Origin: Candidatus Obscuribacterales bacterium
GTDB lineage: Bacteria; Cyanobacteriota; Vampirovibrionia; Obscuribacterales; Obscuribacteraceae
Assembly (NCBI GenBank): GCA_020050685.1
Contig: JAGVKG010000022.1
Coordinates: 18,087 to 82,086 of the forward strand
Length of the DNA: 64,000 nt
Direction of reading: 5' to 3'
The notes beneath the pieces are model-generated. The model saw only the letters and a list, made by a program, of their open reading frames with translations. It did no database searches and was not told the DNA's origin. Of this stretch, positions 1-9,500 are shown piece after piece. The translations under genes were made by a program, and so were the position numbers. Numbering within the stretch: position 1 is the first letter of the stretch; each line of letters begins with the position of its first letter.

Positions 1-215
1 AGGTTTCTTCTAATAGACATATTGAATCTCCTTAAAATTAGTATTGGTCGGCGTCGAATCGGTATATTGCCGCGCTTACTATAAGTATTTGTGAGATGTG
101 TTAAAACTGGGTGAATATTGACTTGTGTGTCAATCAAAAGACATAATCAGAACCATCGTGTCCTGTGCTTGATCAAGTCAGCAATCGTTTTGCTTTGGTT
201 CACCGGACTTTAACA

Positions 216-243
216 TTGGACGCCCATAATGACAATATATAAG
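216..243 (+). promoter_or_regulatory. Putative sigma70-type promoter of the kinase-like gene
   Basis: A TTGGAC box (216-221) and a TATAAG box (238-243) are separated by 16 bp, about 30 bp upstream of the ATG at 274. A GGTGG stretch at 263-267 could serve as ribosome binding site. The match is moderate and rests on consensus alone. The rest of bases 1-273 shows no gene. Confidence 0.35.
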
Positions 244-273
244 TACTGGATTCGGCACCCCGGTGGTTGACTG

Positions 274-999
274 ATGAATGATTCAATTTTGGTTATGTTA
301 TCTAACTCCTGGAAGCGTCTTTCTTGGTTGAAACCGGAAGAAACGCCAGTTACAACGTTAACGGCATTTGTGCAAGACTTCGAGCATGAGATGTTGTCCG
401 TGATGACGGCGCTTCAAGCTAATGTCGATTTATTGCGTGATGAACTGGTGCTGGGTAGAATGCCCATAGATCGCTTCATGATTGTGTACCGAGCGATTGA
501 TAGGCTTATTGAAGATACTGCTACTTTGTCCGCTGTCTCCGAGCTGGCAAATGCGCCACGTTCCAAGCAGAAACTAATGTTGGAAGAACTAATGCAGGAC
601 ATTGCAGCGGAAACGCAAACGGTGTTTAATACAAGTCAAGTATCGCTTTCTTGCAATATCGCTAGTGGCACAACTATCATCGGCAATGTTGTTCCGCTGA
701 AAGTGATGCTCACAGGGTTGGTCTTGAGCGTACTTTATAAGTGTCATAAGCTGGACACCCTGAAGATTGTCGGGTCTCATTCCAAGAATCGCGTTAGCTT
801 ATCGTTCGATAGCGGTCAGGATACTGACGATGCTATATTCAAACCGTGGCGACTTGGAAATCTACGCTCAGTCCCTATGAACGGTGATGGCATTAGCTTA
901 TCGATGGTTGATGCTATGGCCAAATTGCACGATGGTCAATTGAGCGTGAGCACCTTTTCAGATGAGAGGCAAGGTTACAGATTGATCTTCAAAGTGTAG
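274..999 (+). CDS. Degenerate histidine kinase-like protein
   Basis: The 241-residue protein is soluble, with no membrane segment. Its N-terminal half resembles a HisKA dimerisation helix pair: His38 followed by Glu sits in an H-box-like context but lacks the usual ELRTP continuation. The C-terminal half resembles a GHKL ATPase: FDSGQD near residue 180 stands for the DNGxG box, and GDGISLSMVDAM near residue 210 stands for the GTGLGLSIV box. The N-box region (about residues 148-160, PLKVMLTGLVLSVLY) has no Asn to coordinate magnesium. It is therefore probably an inactive kinase, a histidine phosphotransferase-like protein or a binding partner. It lies 278 bp before a response regulator that is itself degenerate, which suggests a joint role not based on normal phosphotransfer. 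ATG start with GGTGG upstream. Confidence 0.6.
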   Translation: MNDSILVMLSNSWKRLSWLKPEETPVTTLTAFVQDFEHEMLSVMTALQANVDLLRDELVLGRMPIDRFMIVYRAIDRLIEDTATLSAVSELANAPRSKQKLMLEELMQDIAAETQTVFNTSQVSLSCNIASGTTIIGNVVPLKVMLTGLVLSVLYKCHKLDTLKIVGSHSKNRVSLSFDSGQDTDDAIFKPWRLGNLRSVPMNGDGISLSMVDAMAKLHDGQLSVSTFSDERQGYRLIFKV

Positions 1000-1277
1000 T
1001 TGTTGCAGCAAATGAGGAAGTGTTACAACTAGGTGAAATCTTTCCTCCGTGTTATCGTTACAATTCGACTTGTGCCACTTATGCTGTGAAGTCGGTGTAG
1101 GCTCACCTCTGCAGTATTTAGCCAGTTCGATCGGCAGACTGAGCCTGTTTTATAGTTCGTAACGTGGGTATGATCCTAGTAGATAAGGCGATTTATGCGC
1201 CGAAGTTATCGGGCAGTAGTTTCAGAGCTGCCGCTAATCACCTCGTCTTACTGCAACGACGGAGTGAACGCTGAATC

Positions 1278-1952
1278 ATGGCCAGACTGCTACTTAGTGA
1301 AACACAGGAAGATCTAGCCAAGGCAATGGTAGATTACCTGACTATTGATGGCTACACTGTGACGCTAGTGGATAATGGTCTTAGAGTATTTGAGTGTCTA
1401 AATAACTATCAATACGATGTAATCGTACTCGAAACTGCCTTGCCGGGTCTCGACGGAATAAGCGTCGTTCGCAACTATCGATCTGCAAGAGGCACAACAC
1501 CAATTTTGCTGATGGCTGGTAGGCAATCGTCGGATGAATTGCAGTGCGGTCTTGATGCCGGAGCTGATGCATTTTTAGTAAAACCATTTCAGTTGGCTGA
1601 TCTTTCCGCATACTTGAGGGCTTTGTTGAGAAGACCAGCCCTTAGGAGTGAACGGGTGCTTATTTCAGGTAATGTAGCCGTTGATACTGAAGCGGGTACG
1701 GTAACCAGAAATGATGCGCCAGTACACCTGCACCCTATGGAGTTCAAGTTATTGCAATTTCTGTTGAGGCATCCCAACCAAGTATTCAATGTAAATGCAC
1801 TGTTTGAGCGTGTTTGGCAGAAAAACATCGGCGGAATGGATACAACAGTAAGGACCCATGTCAGAACGTTGCGTCAAAAGATTGATTCAACTGGAAATTC
1901 GTCAATTATTACCACCGTTAGAGGTCTCGGTTATAAGGTCGTGGACCGCTAG
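1278..1952 (+). CDS. OmpR-family response regulator lacking the phospho-acceptor Asp
   Basis: This is a 224-residue protein with an N-terminal receiver fold (1-115) and a C-terminal winged helix DNA-binding domain of the OmpR/PhoB type (about 128-224, ending TTVRGLGYKVVDR). The conserved receiver residues are altered: the acidic pair is replaced around Ser7-Glu8-Thr9, the phosphorylation site is Glu52 (VLETALPGLDG) and the switch Thr is Ala80; only Lys102 in FLVKPF is kept. Glu at the phosphorylation site often mimics the active form, so this is likely a phosphorylation-independent transcription regulator. It follows the degenerate kinase gene in the same direction after a 278-bp gap. Its target is unknown; the export operon starting 180 bp downstream is the nearest candidate. 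Confidence 0.8.
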   Translation: MARLLLSETQEDLAKAMVDYLTIDGYTVTLVDNGLRVFECLNNYQYDVIVLETALPGLDGISVVRNYRSARGTTPILLMAGRQSSDELQCGLDAGADAFLVKPFQLADLSAYLRALLRRPALRSERVLISGNVAVDTEAGTVTRNDAPVHLHPMEFKLLQFLLRHPNQVFNVNALFERVWQKNIGGMDTTVRTHVRTLRQKIDSTGNSSIITTVRGLGYKVVDR

Positions 1953-2131
1953 CGAAAATTCCTAGCTACTTAAACGTCTTAATAATTCCAACGTTATCGG
2001 ACCGACAATACCTGCCTGCCAAAATTATTTTCCCAACTTGTAGTTATCAAGAGGGATATAGTCAAGAGGACTGCGGGCATATCTTGGAAAGCCAAGGCAG
2101 GCCAGTCCAGTTCAGAGGTTCGGAAACCCAA

Positions 2132-3154
2132 ATGGTAAGCGCCCCCTCAATAAATATCAGCAACAAGTCAGCCGGTGCATCTGGTCTGGCCATTCAGGCC
2201 GTTAATCTGACAAAAAAGTTTGGCACGCGCACTTCAGTCGACCACCTTTCATTTTCTGTCCGGCAAGGAGAGTTGTATGCGCTTTTGGGCGACAACGGCG
2301 CCGGCAAAACTACGACTATCAATATGCTTACGACACTTCTCAGTCCGACTGAGGGCGAGTTTTTCATCGCCGGCCACAACGGCATGAAAGAATCTGAAAA
2401 GTGCAAGGATGCCTTTGGCGTAGTCTCGCAAGACGTGGCAATTTACCAAGAATTGACGGCATACGAAAACTTGGCTTTCATTGCCGAATTATACGGAGTG
2501 CCAAAAGCAGAAGCACAAAAACGCATTGTCCATTTACTTGTACAAGCAGGGCTAGCCGATCGCGCACATGATCAAGCCGGCGAATTTTCAACCGGCATGC
2601 AACGCAAACTTTCCATTGCTTGTGCAGTGTTGCACACACCACCGGTTTTATTTATGGACGAACCAACTGTCGGACTTGACCCCGTTTCCCGCCGCCATAT
2701 CTGGGAAATGTTGCAAGAGCTCAGAGAACAAGGCGTGACAATTTTGCTTACCACTCACTATTTAGAAGAAGCAGAATTGTTAGCCGATCGCATTGGTATC
2801 ATCCGCCGCGGCAAGCTTGTTATGGAAGGCACAATTGATCAACTGAGACAAAAGATTCAAGCCATCCGCTCAGTCTCCATTGATCTTTCAAGAACATACG
2901 ACGACGCCGATCTGAAAGCCAAAATCGAAAAAATGAAGAGGCGTGTGGCAACGGAAATCACTTTTGATCCACTGCGCAATACCTTGTTTTTTGCCCAACC
3001 AAAATTCATGCCGCTGATTCAATTCATGGAGCAAGTGGTGGCATGGTTGGCAGAAGAAAATCTCTCTTTCGACAAATTCTCTACCTGCGAACCAAGTTTG
3101 GAAGAAGTCTTCATCGCCGTAACCAGCAAGGATACGGACACATCAAGCCAATAA
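2132..3154 (+). CDS. ABC-2 type transporter ATP-binding subunit
   Basis: This is the nucleotide-binding protein of an ABC exporter, acting at the cytoplasmic face of the inner membrane. It shows a complete ATPase: Walker A GDNGAGKT (53-60), Q-loop SQD, signature FSTGMQRKL, Walker B VLFMDEPTVGLD and the H-loop TTHYLEE. After about residue 230 comes the C-terminal extension usual in DrrA/CcmA-type exporters. The ATG at 2132 is preferred; an in-frame TTG at 2084 would add 16 residues and is equally far from a GAGG-type site. It is followed after 5 bp by its permease, so the two are co-translated. The substrate cannot be read from the sequence, but the following MlaC-like and RND genes point to lipid or hydrophobic compound export. 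Confidence 0.88.
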   Translation: MVSAPSINISNKSAGASGLAIQAVNLTKKFGTRTSVDHLSFSVRQGELYALLGDNGAGKTTTINMLTTLLSPTEGEFFIAGHNGMKESEKCKDAFGVVSQDVAIYQELTAYENLAFIAELYGVPKAEAQKRIVHLLVQAGLADRAHDQAGEFSTGMQRKLSIACAVLHTPPVLFMDEPTVGLDPVSRRHIWEMLQELREQGVTILLTTHYLEEAELLADRIGIIRRGKLVMEGTIDQLRQKIQAIRSVSIDLSRTYDDADLKAKIEKMKRRVATEITFDPLRNTLFFAQPKFMPLIQFMEQVVAWLAEENLSFDKFSTCEPSLEEVFIAVTSKDTDTSSQ

Positions 3155-3159
3155 AAATC

Positions 3160-4203
3160 ATGCACCAAATTCTTGCCATTATCAATAAAGACATCATTGC
3201 TTGGACTCGCCGCCCACTTTATTTCATTGCCTCAATCATGCTTTCTATTTTGATCATTTGGGCAGTAGGCAACACTATTGCTGGCGTTGGCACAATTCCT
3301 TTCGGTCTTTATGATCCGGCAGGAATTTCCGAGCTATCTCAACATCTAACCGACTCCAATCGCTTTGTCGTTACGACCTACGAAGATTTGGATAAAGCCA
3401 AACACGATTTAGCTTCAGGAAAAATTGCCGTTCTGGCTAATGTTTCTCAAGATCCATTAGAAGATTCGGTCCAGATTGTCACCGAGGGACACAATCCGCT
3501 TGTCGACATACAAATTTCCACCGGCATTCTTGCCGTGCTGACTCAAAGAGCCAAAGAGCTCAGCTTGCCCTTGCATTCTGCCGCACTCTTTCCTGTGACA
3601 TTTTCTGTTCGCGATTACGTCACACCTGGACTGGTAGCTTATTTATGTTATGTCGTCGCCTGCATGAACTTAGGTTTTTCATGGATTTATGAATGGATGG
3701 AAAAAACCTACAGGCAAATTATTTTGGCGCCGCGAGGATTGCGCGCCGCCATCGTGGCAAAAACTTTCACCGTCACCGTCGAGGCATCCGTCGTGCTCTG
3801 GCTAGCCTTGTGCATAACCTCGCCTCTAGTCGGCTTTACTCTCGGCTCAAACTTTCTTATGCTCGTCGGCTTTACCTTGTTGTCCATGTTCTGTTTCACC
3901 TGCATTGGATTGGGTGCTGCTTGCGTGCTGAGAACAATTCGCATTTACACAATGACGGTTTCCATCGCTGGTGTTGCCCTAATGTTCGTCTCGGGCGTAA
4001 TTTATCCGGTCGAAGCCATGCCGCACTGGGAACAAATGATTGCCTATTCCCTTCCTATGTACTATTCCGCCGATGCCTTTAAAGGAGCCATTCTTGCTAC
4101 ACCAGCAGACTACGTGCGCGATATGTTGATTTTATCCGCCTGGGCTTGCGCCGGCTTGACAATAGCGGCTATTCTCTTAAATAGACGCCGAGCGACACTC
4201 TAG
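3160..4203 (+). CDS. ABC-2 type transporter permease
   Basis: The 347-residue membrane protein has one N-terminal membrane segment (about residues 21-41), a soluble extracytoplasmic domain of about 140 residues and five further hydrophobic segments, which is the layout of ABC-2 permeases of the YhhJ/DrrB class. The ATG at 3160 is chosen because it lies 5 bp after the ATPase stop; the open frame extends upstream to 3043 inside the ATPase gene, but that part has no sensible start. The sequence GVIYPVEAMP between the last segments is typical of the family. It pairs with the ATPase just upstream and is followed 18 bp later by the MlaC-like gene. Confidence 0.85.
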   Translation: MHQILAIINKDIIAWTRRPLYFIASIMLSILIIWAVGNTIAGVGTIPFGLYDPAGISELSQHLTDSNRFVVTTYEDLDKAKHDLASGKIAVLANVSQDPLEDSVQIVTEGHNPLVDIQISTGILAVLTQRAKELSLPLHSAALFPVTFSVRDYVTPGLVAYLCYVVACMNLGFSWIYEWMEKTYRQIILAPRGLRAAIVAKTFTVTVEASVVLWLALCITSPLVGFTLGSNFLMLVGFTLLSMFCFTCIGLGAACVLRTIRIYTMTVSIAGVALMFVSGVIYPVEAMPHWEQMIAYSLPMYYSADAFKGAILATPADYVRDMLILSAWACAGLTIAAILLNRRRATL

Positions 4204-4221
4204 ATTAAACGAGGTCACCAG

Positions 4222-4842
4222 ATGTTCGGACCGAAACCGCTCAAGATTGCCATATGCTTATTGCTAGTTAGCGCCTGGACACTGCCACCGCTTTATGCAC
4301 AAAGTGGCAAGCAGGTCGTGCAAGAGGTTGTCACTTTACTTTCTGCACCACCAAATAGAAATGGCTCGCAACGATCGATATATGAGGCGGTCAACCGCCA
4401 CATGAACTATGAGGACATGTGCGCCAATCTGCTCACCTCAAAAGAATGGGAGAAATTGCCTGCCGCCAAAAAGCAGCGCATTCAAACCATGGTGCAAAAA
4501 CTAATTGAGAAGCGATACTATCCGCGGTGGCAAAAGTTATTTTCCAAAGGCAAAATTGCCTTTGTGGGCGAGGCAGAAGCCCGACAAGACGTATACGTCA
4601 AGACTCACTTGACCATAGGCAAGAAGGAAAGTCAGATTGTCTGGCATTTGCGCCCAAAACTTGGTGAAATGACCATATTAAGCCTGGCAGTCGGACGCAA
4701 GGATTTGCTTGCCTCCATGACTACACGTTTCCAAAGACACCTGAAAGAGGACGGCATAGACGGGGTGATTGTTTGGCTGAGAGATAAACTTGATGAAGAA
4801 GAAGTCCACGCTTCCGGGCCGACGTCGTCGGAACTGAAGTGA
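4222..4842 (+). CDS. MlaC/Ttg2D-like periplasmic lipid-binding protein
   Basis: This 206-residue protein begins with a signal peptide (hydrophobic 8-24, cleavage near LYAQS). The rest fits the MlaC/Ttg2D family: an early Asn-Tyr-Glu-Asp-Met segment, LTSKEWEKLPAAKKQRIQ, a helix ending RYYPRW, paired strands including DVYVKTHL and a final helix with MTTRFQRHLKEDGIDGV. MlaC proteins carry phospholipids across the periplasm between an inner-membrane ABC complex and the outer membrane. Here the partner would be the ABC-2 pair immediately upstream rather than an MlaFEDB complex, since no MlaE or MlaD gene is adjacent. A hopanoid-type HpnM role is an alternative. GAGG lies upstream of the ATG. Confidence 0.75.
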   Translation: MFGPKPLKIAICLLLVSAWTLPPLYAQSGKQVVQEVVTLLSAPPNRNGSQRSIYEAVNRHMNYEDMCANLLTSKEWEKLPAAKKQRIQTMVQKLIEKRYYPRWQKLFSKGKIAFVGEAEARQDVYVKTHLTIGKKESQIVWHLRPKLGEMTILSLAVGRKDLLASMTTRFQRHLKEDGIDGVIVWLRDKLDEEEVHASGPTSSELK

Positions 4843-4909
4843 TTCACCCATGTATAAACTATAATAAGCAGTGGCATCGCTTACTACAAACGACTTACAA
4901 ATTTGACTT

Positions 4910-6553
4910 TTGGACGTTCGCTTGATCAGACAAGATACATGCAAAAACATCTTCCTTGCAGCAAGCTGCATTTTGACTCTTTTGCCTTTAGTTGCAAGTG
5001 CTCAAGTTCTGGCTCAATCGGAGCGTGGTTCTTATTTAGGTGTTGAACCTTCCGGGCAAACAGCCGAGGTAATTCCGCTTTCCTCACTTGGCAGGGCCTC
5101 AATTGGCTTGCAAGTGGCGCCGGTCAAACGCGAGCCGCTACCTTTACAAATTGCCACAACCGGCAAGATTGAAGCGGTGCCAACCAGAGTTTATTATCAA
5201 CACGCCTTGCTAACTGGACGGGTTATCCAAGTTTTAGTCACGCCTGGTCAGTACGTCGAAGCAGGCAAAGCGCTCGTGCTGATTGATAGCCCGGAAATTA
5301 ATCAATTAGCGGCCGAGACTTTGCAAATCAAAGCGCAATTAGAGGCGGACATTGCCCAACAAAAGGCACAATTGGATGCAGAAATTAAACAAGCGGCAAC
5401 TGACGTGAATTTGTGGGAGGCTAATGCCAAACGCGATAAGGGTTTGTTCGACGAAGGCATTGGTTCACAAAAGGCATGGCAACAATCAAATGCGCAACAA
5501 ATTCTTTCTCAATCAAAGTTGAGTGCCTTAAAAACCAAACGAGATCTGACGCTCAAGGCCTTGAAAATCAAACTCGACCTGACCTTTGACTCGCTTTCGC
5601 ATCGTTTAGCTCAACTCGGTGTGTCACCAAAAGAATTTTCTAAAATGATTGCTCGCCAGCACACAATATTAGTTGTGCCGGTTACTAGCGCACGCGCTGG
5701 TGTGGTTACGGATTTGAAGGCCTCCGCCGGTCAATCAATTAGTCCTAACGATATGCTTTGCCGCATCGCAGACTTGAGACAAGTCTGGGCGACTGCTGAT
5801 ATCTACGAAGACGATATGGCCCGCATCAAAGTCGGGCAAAAAGTTCTGGTTAAAGTTGCCGCCTTGCCGGAATCAGAATTTTCCGGCACCTTAACTTACA
5901 TAGGCGCACAAGTAGATCCACAAACACGCACATTGCCTGTGCGAGCCGAGTTGGCCAATCCAGAAGAAAGACTCAAGCCGGACATGTTTGCCGATCTCTT
6001 TGTCCAAACTACCGATCCAATTCCAGCAATTCTTTTACCCCAAGATGCCGTGATTCTTCGGCAAGGACATCACGAAGCATTTGTTGAAGTCAAGGGAGGC
6101 TTTCGTCCAACCATCGTACAAGTGGGCAGAACCTTTGGCGACAAAGTAGAAATCGTCAAAGGACTGCAGCCTGGCGATCCGGTAGTGATGCGCGGCGCAT
6201 TCCAACTAGAAGCAGAAACTCTTAAGTCACACGGCAACGCTGAGCTTTTTGTGCAAGCCACAGAAGGTGAACGCTCCATGCCTGGCAGCAAAGAGCCGGA
6301 GGAACAAGAGAATAAAAATCCCGGTATGAGCACGAGCCCGCTGCTCTTAATCGTGATTGTTATTTTGGCATTTGTCTTCGGCTTTATTGTCAGCACGCTT
6401 TGGCGGCGTCCAACAAAAGTTACTGCCCCAAATAGCACAAGCGAAAGTTATTCTGCCAATCTATCGCCCGATGACAGCACCAGTCACACGGGCACTGAGC
6501 GTACTGGTGGCACCATAACAACGCGATCAAACAATCCGCAGTCCGGCAGTTGA
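4910..6553 (+). CDS. RND efflux periplasmic adaptor (HlyD/CusB type)
   Basis: This 547-residue membrane fusion protein would link an inner-membrane RND pump to an outer-membrane channel. A hydrophobic N-terminus (12-34) is followed by a biotinyl-lipoyl half-motif (VTPGQYVEAGKALVLI), a coiled-coil hairpin rich in Gln, Ala and Lys (about 125-215), the second lipoyl half (KASAGQSISPNDMLCRI) and beta-barrel and membrane-proximal domains to about 450. Unusually, there is a second hydrophobic stretch near residues 474-498 followed by a Ser/Thr/Asn-rich tail, so the protein may be anchored at both ends. The start is a TTG at 4910; no strong ribosome binding site is seen. It ends 10 bp before the pump gene. 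Confidence 0.85.
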   Translation: MDVRLIRQDTCKNIFLAASCILTLLPLVASAQVLAQSERGSYLGVEPSGQTAEVIPLSSLGRASIGLQVAPVKREPLPLQIATTGKIEAVPTRVYYQHALLTGRVIQVLVTPGQYVEAGKALVLIDSPEINQLAAETLQIKAQLEADIAQQKAQLDAEIKQAATDVNLWEANAKRDKGLFDEGIGSQKAWQQSNAQQILSQSKLSALKTKRDLTLKALKIKLDLTFDSLSHRLAQLGVSPKEFSKMIARQHTILVVPVTSARAGVVTDLKASAGQSISPNDMLCRIADLRQVWATADIYEDDMARIKVGQKVLVKVAALPESEFSGTLTYIGAQVDPQTRTLPVRAELANPEERLKPDMFADLFVQTTDPIPAILLPQDAVILRQGHHEAFVEVKGGFRPTIVQVGRTFGDKVEIVKGLQPGDPVVMRGAFQLEAETLKSHGNAELFVQATEGERSMPGSKEPEEQENKNPGMSTSPLLLIVIVILAFVFGFIVSTLWRRPTKVTAPNSTSESYSANLSPDDSTSHTGTERTGGTITTRSNNPQSGS

Positions 6554-6563
6554 GGCAATTTCG

Positions 6564-9500
6564 ATGCTAAACGGACTGATCAAGTGGTCAATTCAAAATC
6601 GCTTTCTTGTTATTGTCTTAGCCATCGGTCTATTAGTTGGTGGCTCTTACATGGCAACGCAAGCACAGCTTGATGTCTTGCCTGAATTTGCACCGCCACA
6701 AGTGATTGTTCAAACCGAAGCTCCTGGTTTGGTGGCAGAAGAAGTTGAAGCCTTAGTTAGCTTACCTTTGGAAACGGCGCTGAATGGCACGGCCAACGTT
6801 GCTTTGGTTAAGGCAATTTCGCAGCCTGGCATTTCTGTGATTACCGTGATCTTTAAATACGGAACAGATATTTACTTGGCACGCCAACTGGTAAACGAAA
6901 AGATTCAGTTGAGCTTACCGCGTTTGCCCAGAATCGTTGGTCCACCAATTATGTTGCCGGTGATGTCCGTGGTTGGTGACATTCTCAAAATTGGTCTGAC
7001 ATCAAACACTGTATCGCTTTTGGATCTGCGCACAATAGCCGACTGGGACATTCGCAATCGTGTATTGGCAGTACCTGGTGTTGCTCGAGTTTTGGTTATG
7101 GGCGGCGACCTAAAACAATTTCTCGTTCTCGTCCATCCGGACAAATTGAAATCAAATAACATCACGCTGGATGATGTGCGCAACGCTGTAGAAAAGGCTA
7201 ATCATGTATCTGCTGGTGGCGTGCTTGTCACAGCCGATCAACAATTACCAATTCGCGGTGTTGGTCGAGTCACGGACATCAATGAATTGGCGGACTCGGT
7301 AATTATGACCCGCGGTGCTACACCACTTTTGCTTAAGCACGTCGCCTCAGTCTCCATCGGTCCGGCATTCCGCTTTGGCGATGCAATCATCAATGGCAAC
7401 CGCGGTGTTTATATTGTGGTTTCCAAACAACCCTGGGCTGACACTTTGGAAGTTACACGCAATGTGCAAACGGCAATTAACCAATTACAAAAAGGATTGC
7501 CGGACGGCATAAAAGTAACCTATATATTTCGGCAAGCAGACTTCATCGAAAAATCAATTCACAATGTCCTTTCTGCCATTTTTACCGGCGGCGTCTTGGT
7601 AGTAATCATTTTACTTTTGTTCCTCTTGAACTGGCGAACATCAATAATTAGCTTGACCGCCATACCGCTTTCCTTACTCACGGCAATTGCGGTGATCAAA
7701 TGGACCGGTGGATCACTAAACACCATGACCTTAGGAGGTCTAGCAATTGCGGTTGGCGAAGTGGTGGACGACGCCATTGTTGATGTAGAAAATGTCTACC
7801 GCCGACTGCGCGAAAACAAGCTCGCCTCGCATCCAGAACCAGTCTTGCGCGTCGTTTATAAAGCCTGCCGAGAAGTGCGTTCATCTGTTGTTTATGCAAC
7901 CTTCATTGTCGCTTTGGTGTTTTTGCCTGTCTTTATGTTGAGCGGGGTTGAAGGCAGAATATTTACACCGCTGGGATTTGCTTACATTATTGCCACGCTT
8001 GCCAGCTTGCTGGTTGCCCTGACTGTCACACCAGCAATGTGCGCGTATCTACTCACCACCCGTGGTGCCATTCCCAGCACAGAGCCGTGGACAGTCAGCA
8101 AACTGCAAGAAACTTACGCGCGGCTTTTACACCGAGTCCTCGCCAAACCGAAAGCGGTAATTTTTGCTTCACTGGCTATGCTGATTGCCAGCCTCTGTCT
8201 TTTGCCTTTCATGGGTCAGACTTTCTTGCCAGAATTTCGCGAAGACAATTTGATCATTGCGGCCACCGGTCTAGCCGGTCAAAGTCTAGAAGCAACCGAT
8301 CGCATGGGCGTTGCCTTGGAGCGAAAGTTGCTTGAGCATCCGGAAGTGCAGGCAGTGGCACAAAGAGTCGGAAGAGCCGAGCTTGATGATGATGCGGGCG
8401 GGCCGCACTTTAGTGAATTTGATATTCGCCTCAAAGAATCGAACCGGCCGCTCAGCGCCATATTGAAAGATTTGCGCGGACACTTAAACGAAGTGCCAGG
8501 CATTGCCTTTGATGTTGGCTCGTTTATTGCCCATCGCATGGATGACGTTCTTTCTGGTGGCACGAGGGCCGACATTGCCATCAAAATTTTTGGACCGGAC
8601 CTGCCGACTTTGAGAGAATTAGCCAGCGAGATTACTACGATTGTCAAAACTGTTCCTGGAACGGTGGATGCTCGACCGGAAGCGCAGGTGCTGATGCCAC
8701 AAGTAATCGTCTCAATCGATCGACAACGAGCAGCACGCTACGGTCTCACCGCAGCCGATTTATCCAAGAGCATCGAAACTGCCTTCAATGGCAATGTAGT
8801 TTCACAAGTTTTAGAATCACAGCGCATGTTTGGTTTAAAAGTTTGGTACGACGAGCAGTCGCGTCACAATTTGGATCTTATCAAAGCAACTTTAGTGGAC
8901 ACACCAAGCGGTGCACGAGTGCCGTTGTCAGCACTAGCAACAATTGAAATTGGTGACGGCTCGTCGGCCGTAATTCGAGAAAATGCAGCACGACGCATAG
9001 TTGTTCAAGCCAATGCTCAAGGTCGTGATGTGGTAAGCATTGTTAACGAGATTCGCGAGAAGATCAACAAAAAGGTGGCCATGCCTACTGGCTATTACAT
9101 TGTTTACGCCGGCCAATACGAAGCACAACAAGATGCCAGCCGTTCACTTTTTTGGACATCAGCTCTGGCATTTCTTGGTATTCTCCTATTGTTACAACGC
9201 GGATTTGCCTCGTGGAAAGCAACCTTGCTCGTGATAAGCAACTTACCGCTTGCCACCATCGGCGGTATTATCGCTGTTGCCCTTACCGGCAACGTAATTA
9301 GTATTGGTTCGATGATTGGTTTCATTAGCCTCTTTGGCATCTCCACAAGAAACTCTATTCTCCTTGTTACACACATAAAGTCACTAATCGAATCCGGCGT
9401 TTCATTTGACGAAGCTGTCTTTAAAGGCTCATTGGATCGTTTGGCGCCAGTTCTTATGACAGCATTGGCTGCCGCCTTAGGCATGTTACCCTTAGCCGTC

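Noticed and set aside
1..273. Possible gene end at the left edge
   Set aside because: No open frame of useful length enters from the left edge on either strand; only a promoter-like sequence is seen.
3043..3159. Upstream start of the ABC-2 permease inside the ATPase gene
   Set aside because: It would overlap the ATPase gene by over 100 bp in another frame and add a basic segment with no family match; the ATG 5 bp after the ATPase stop is better.
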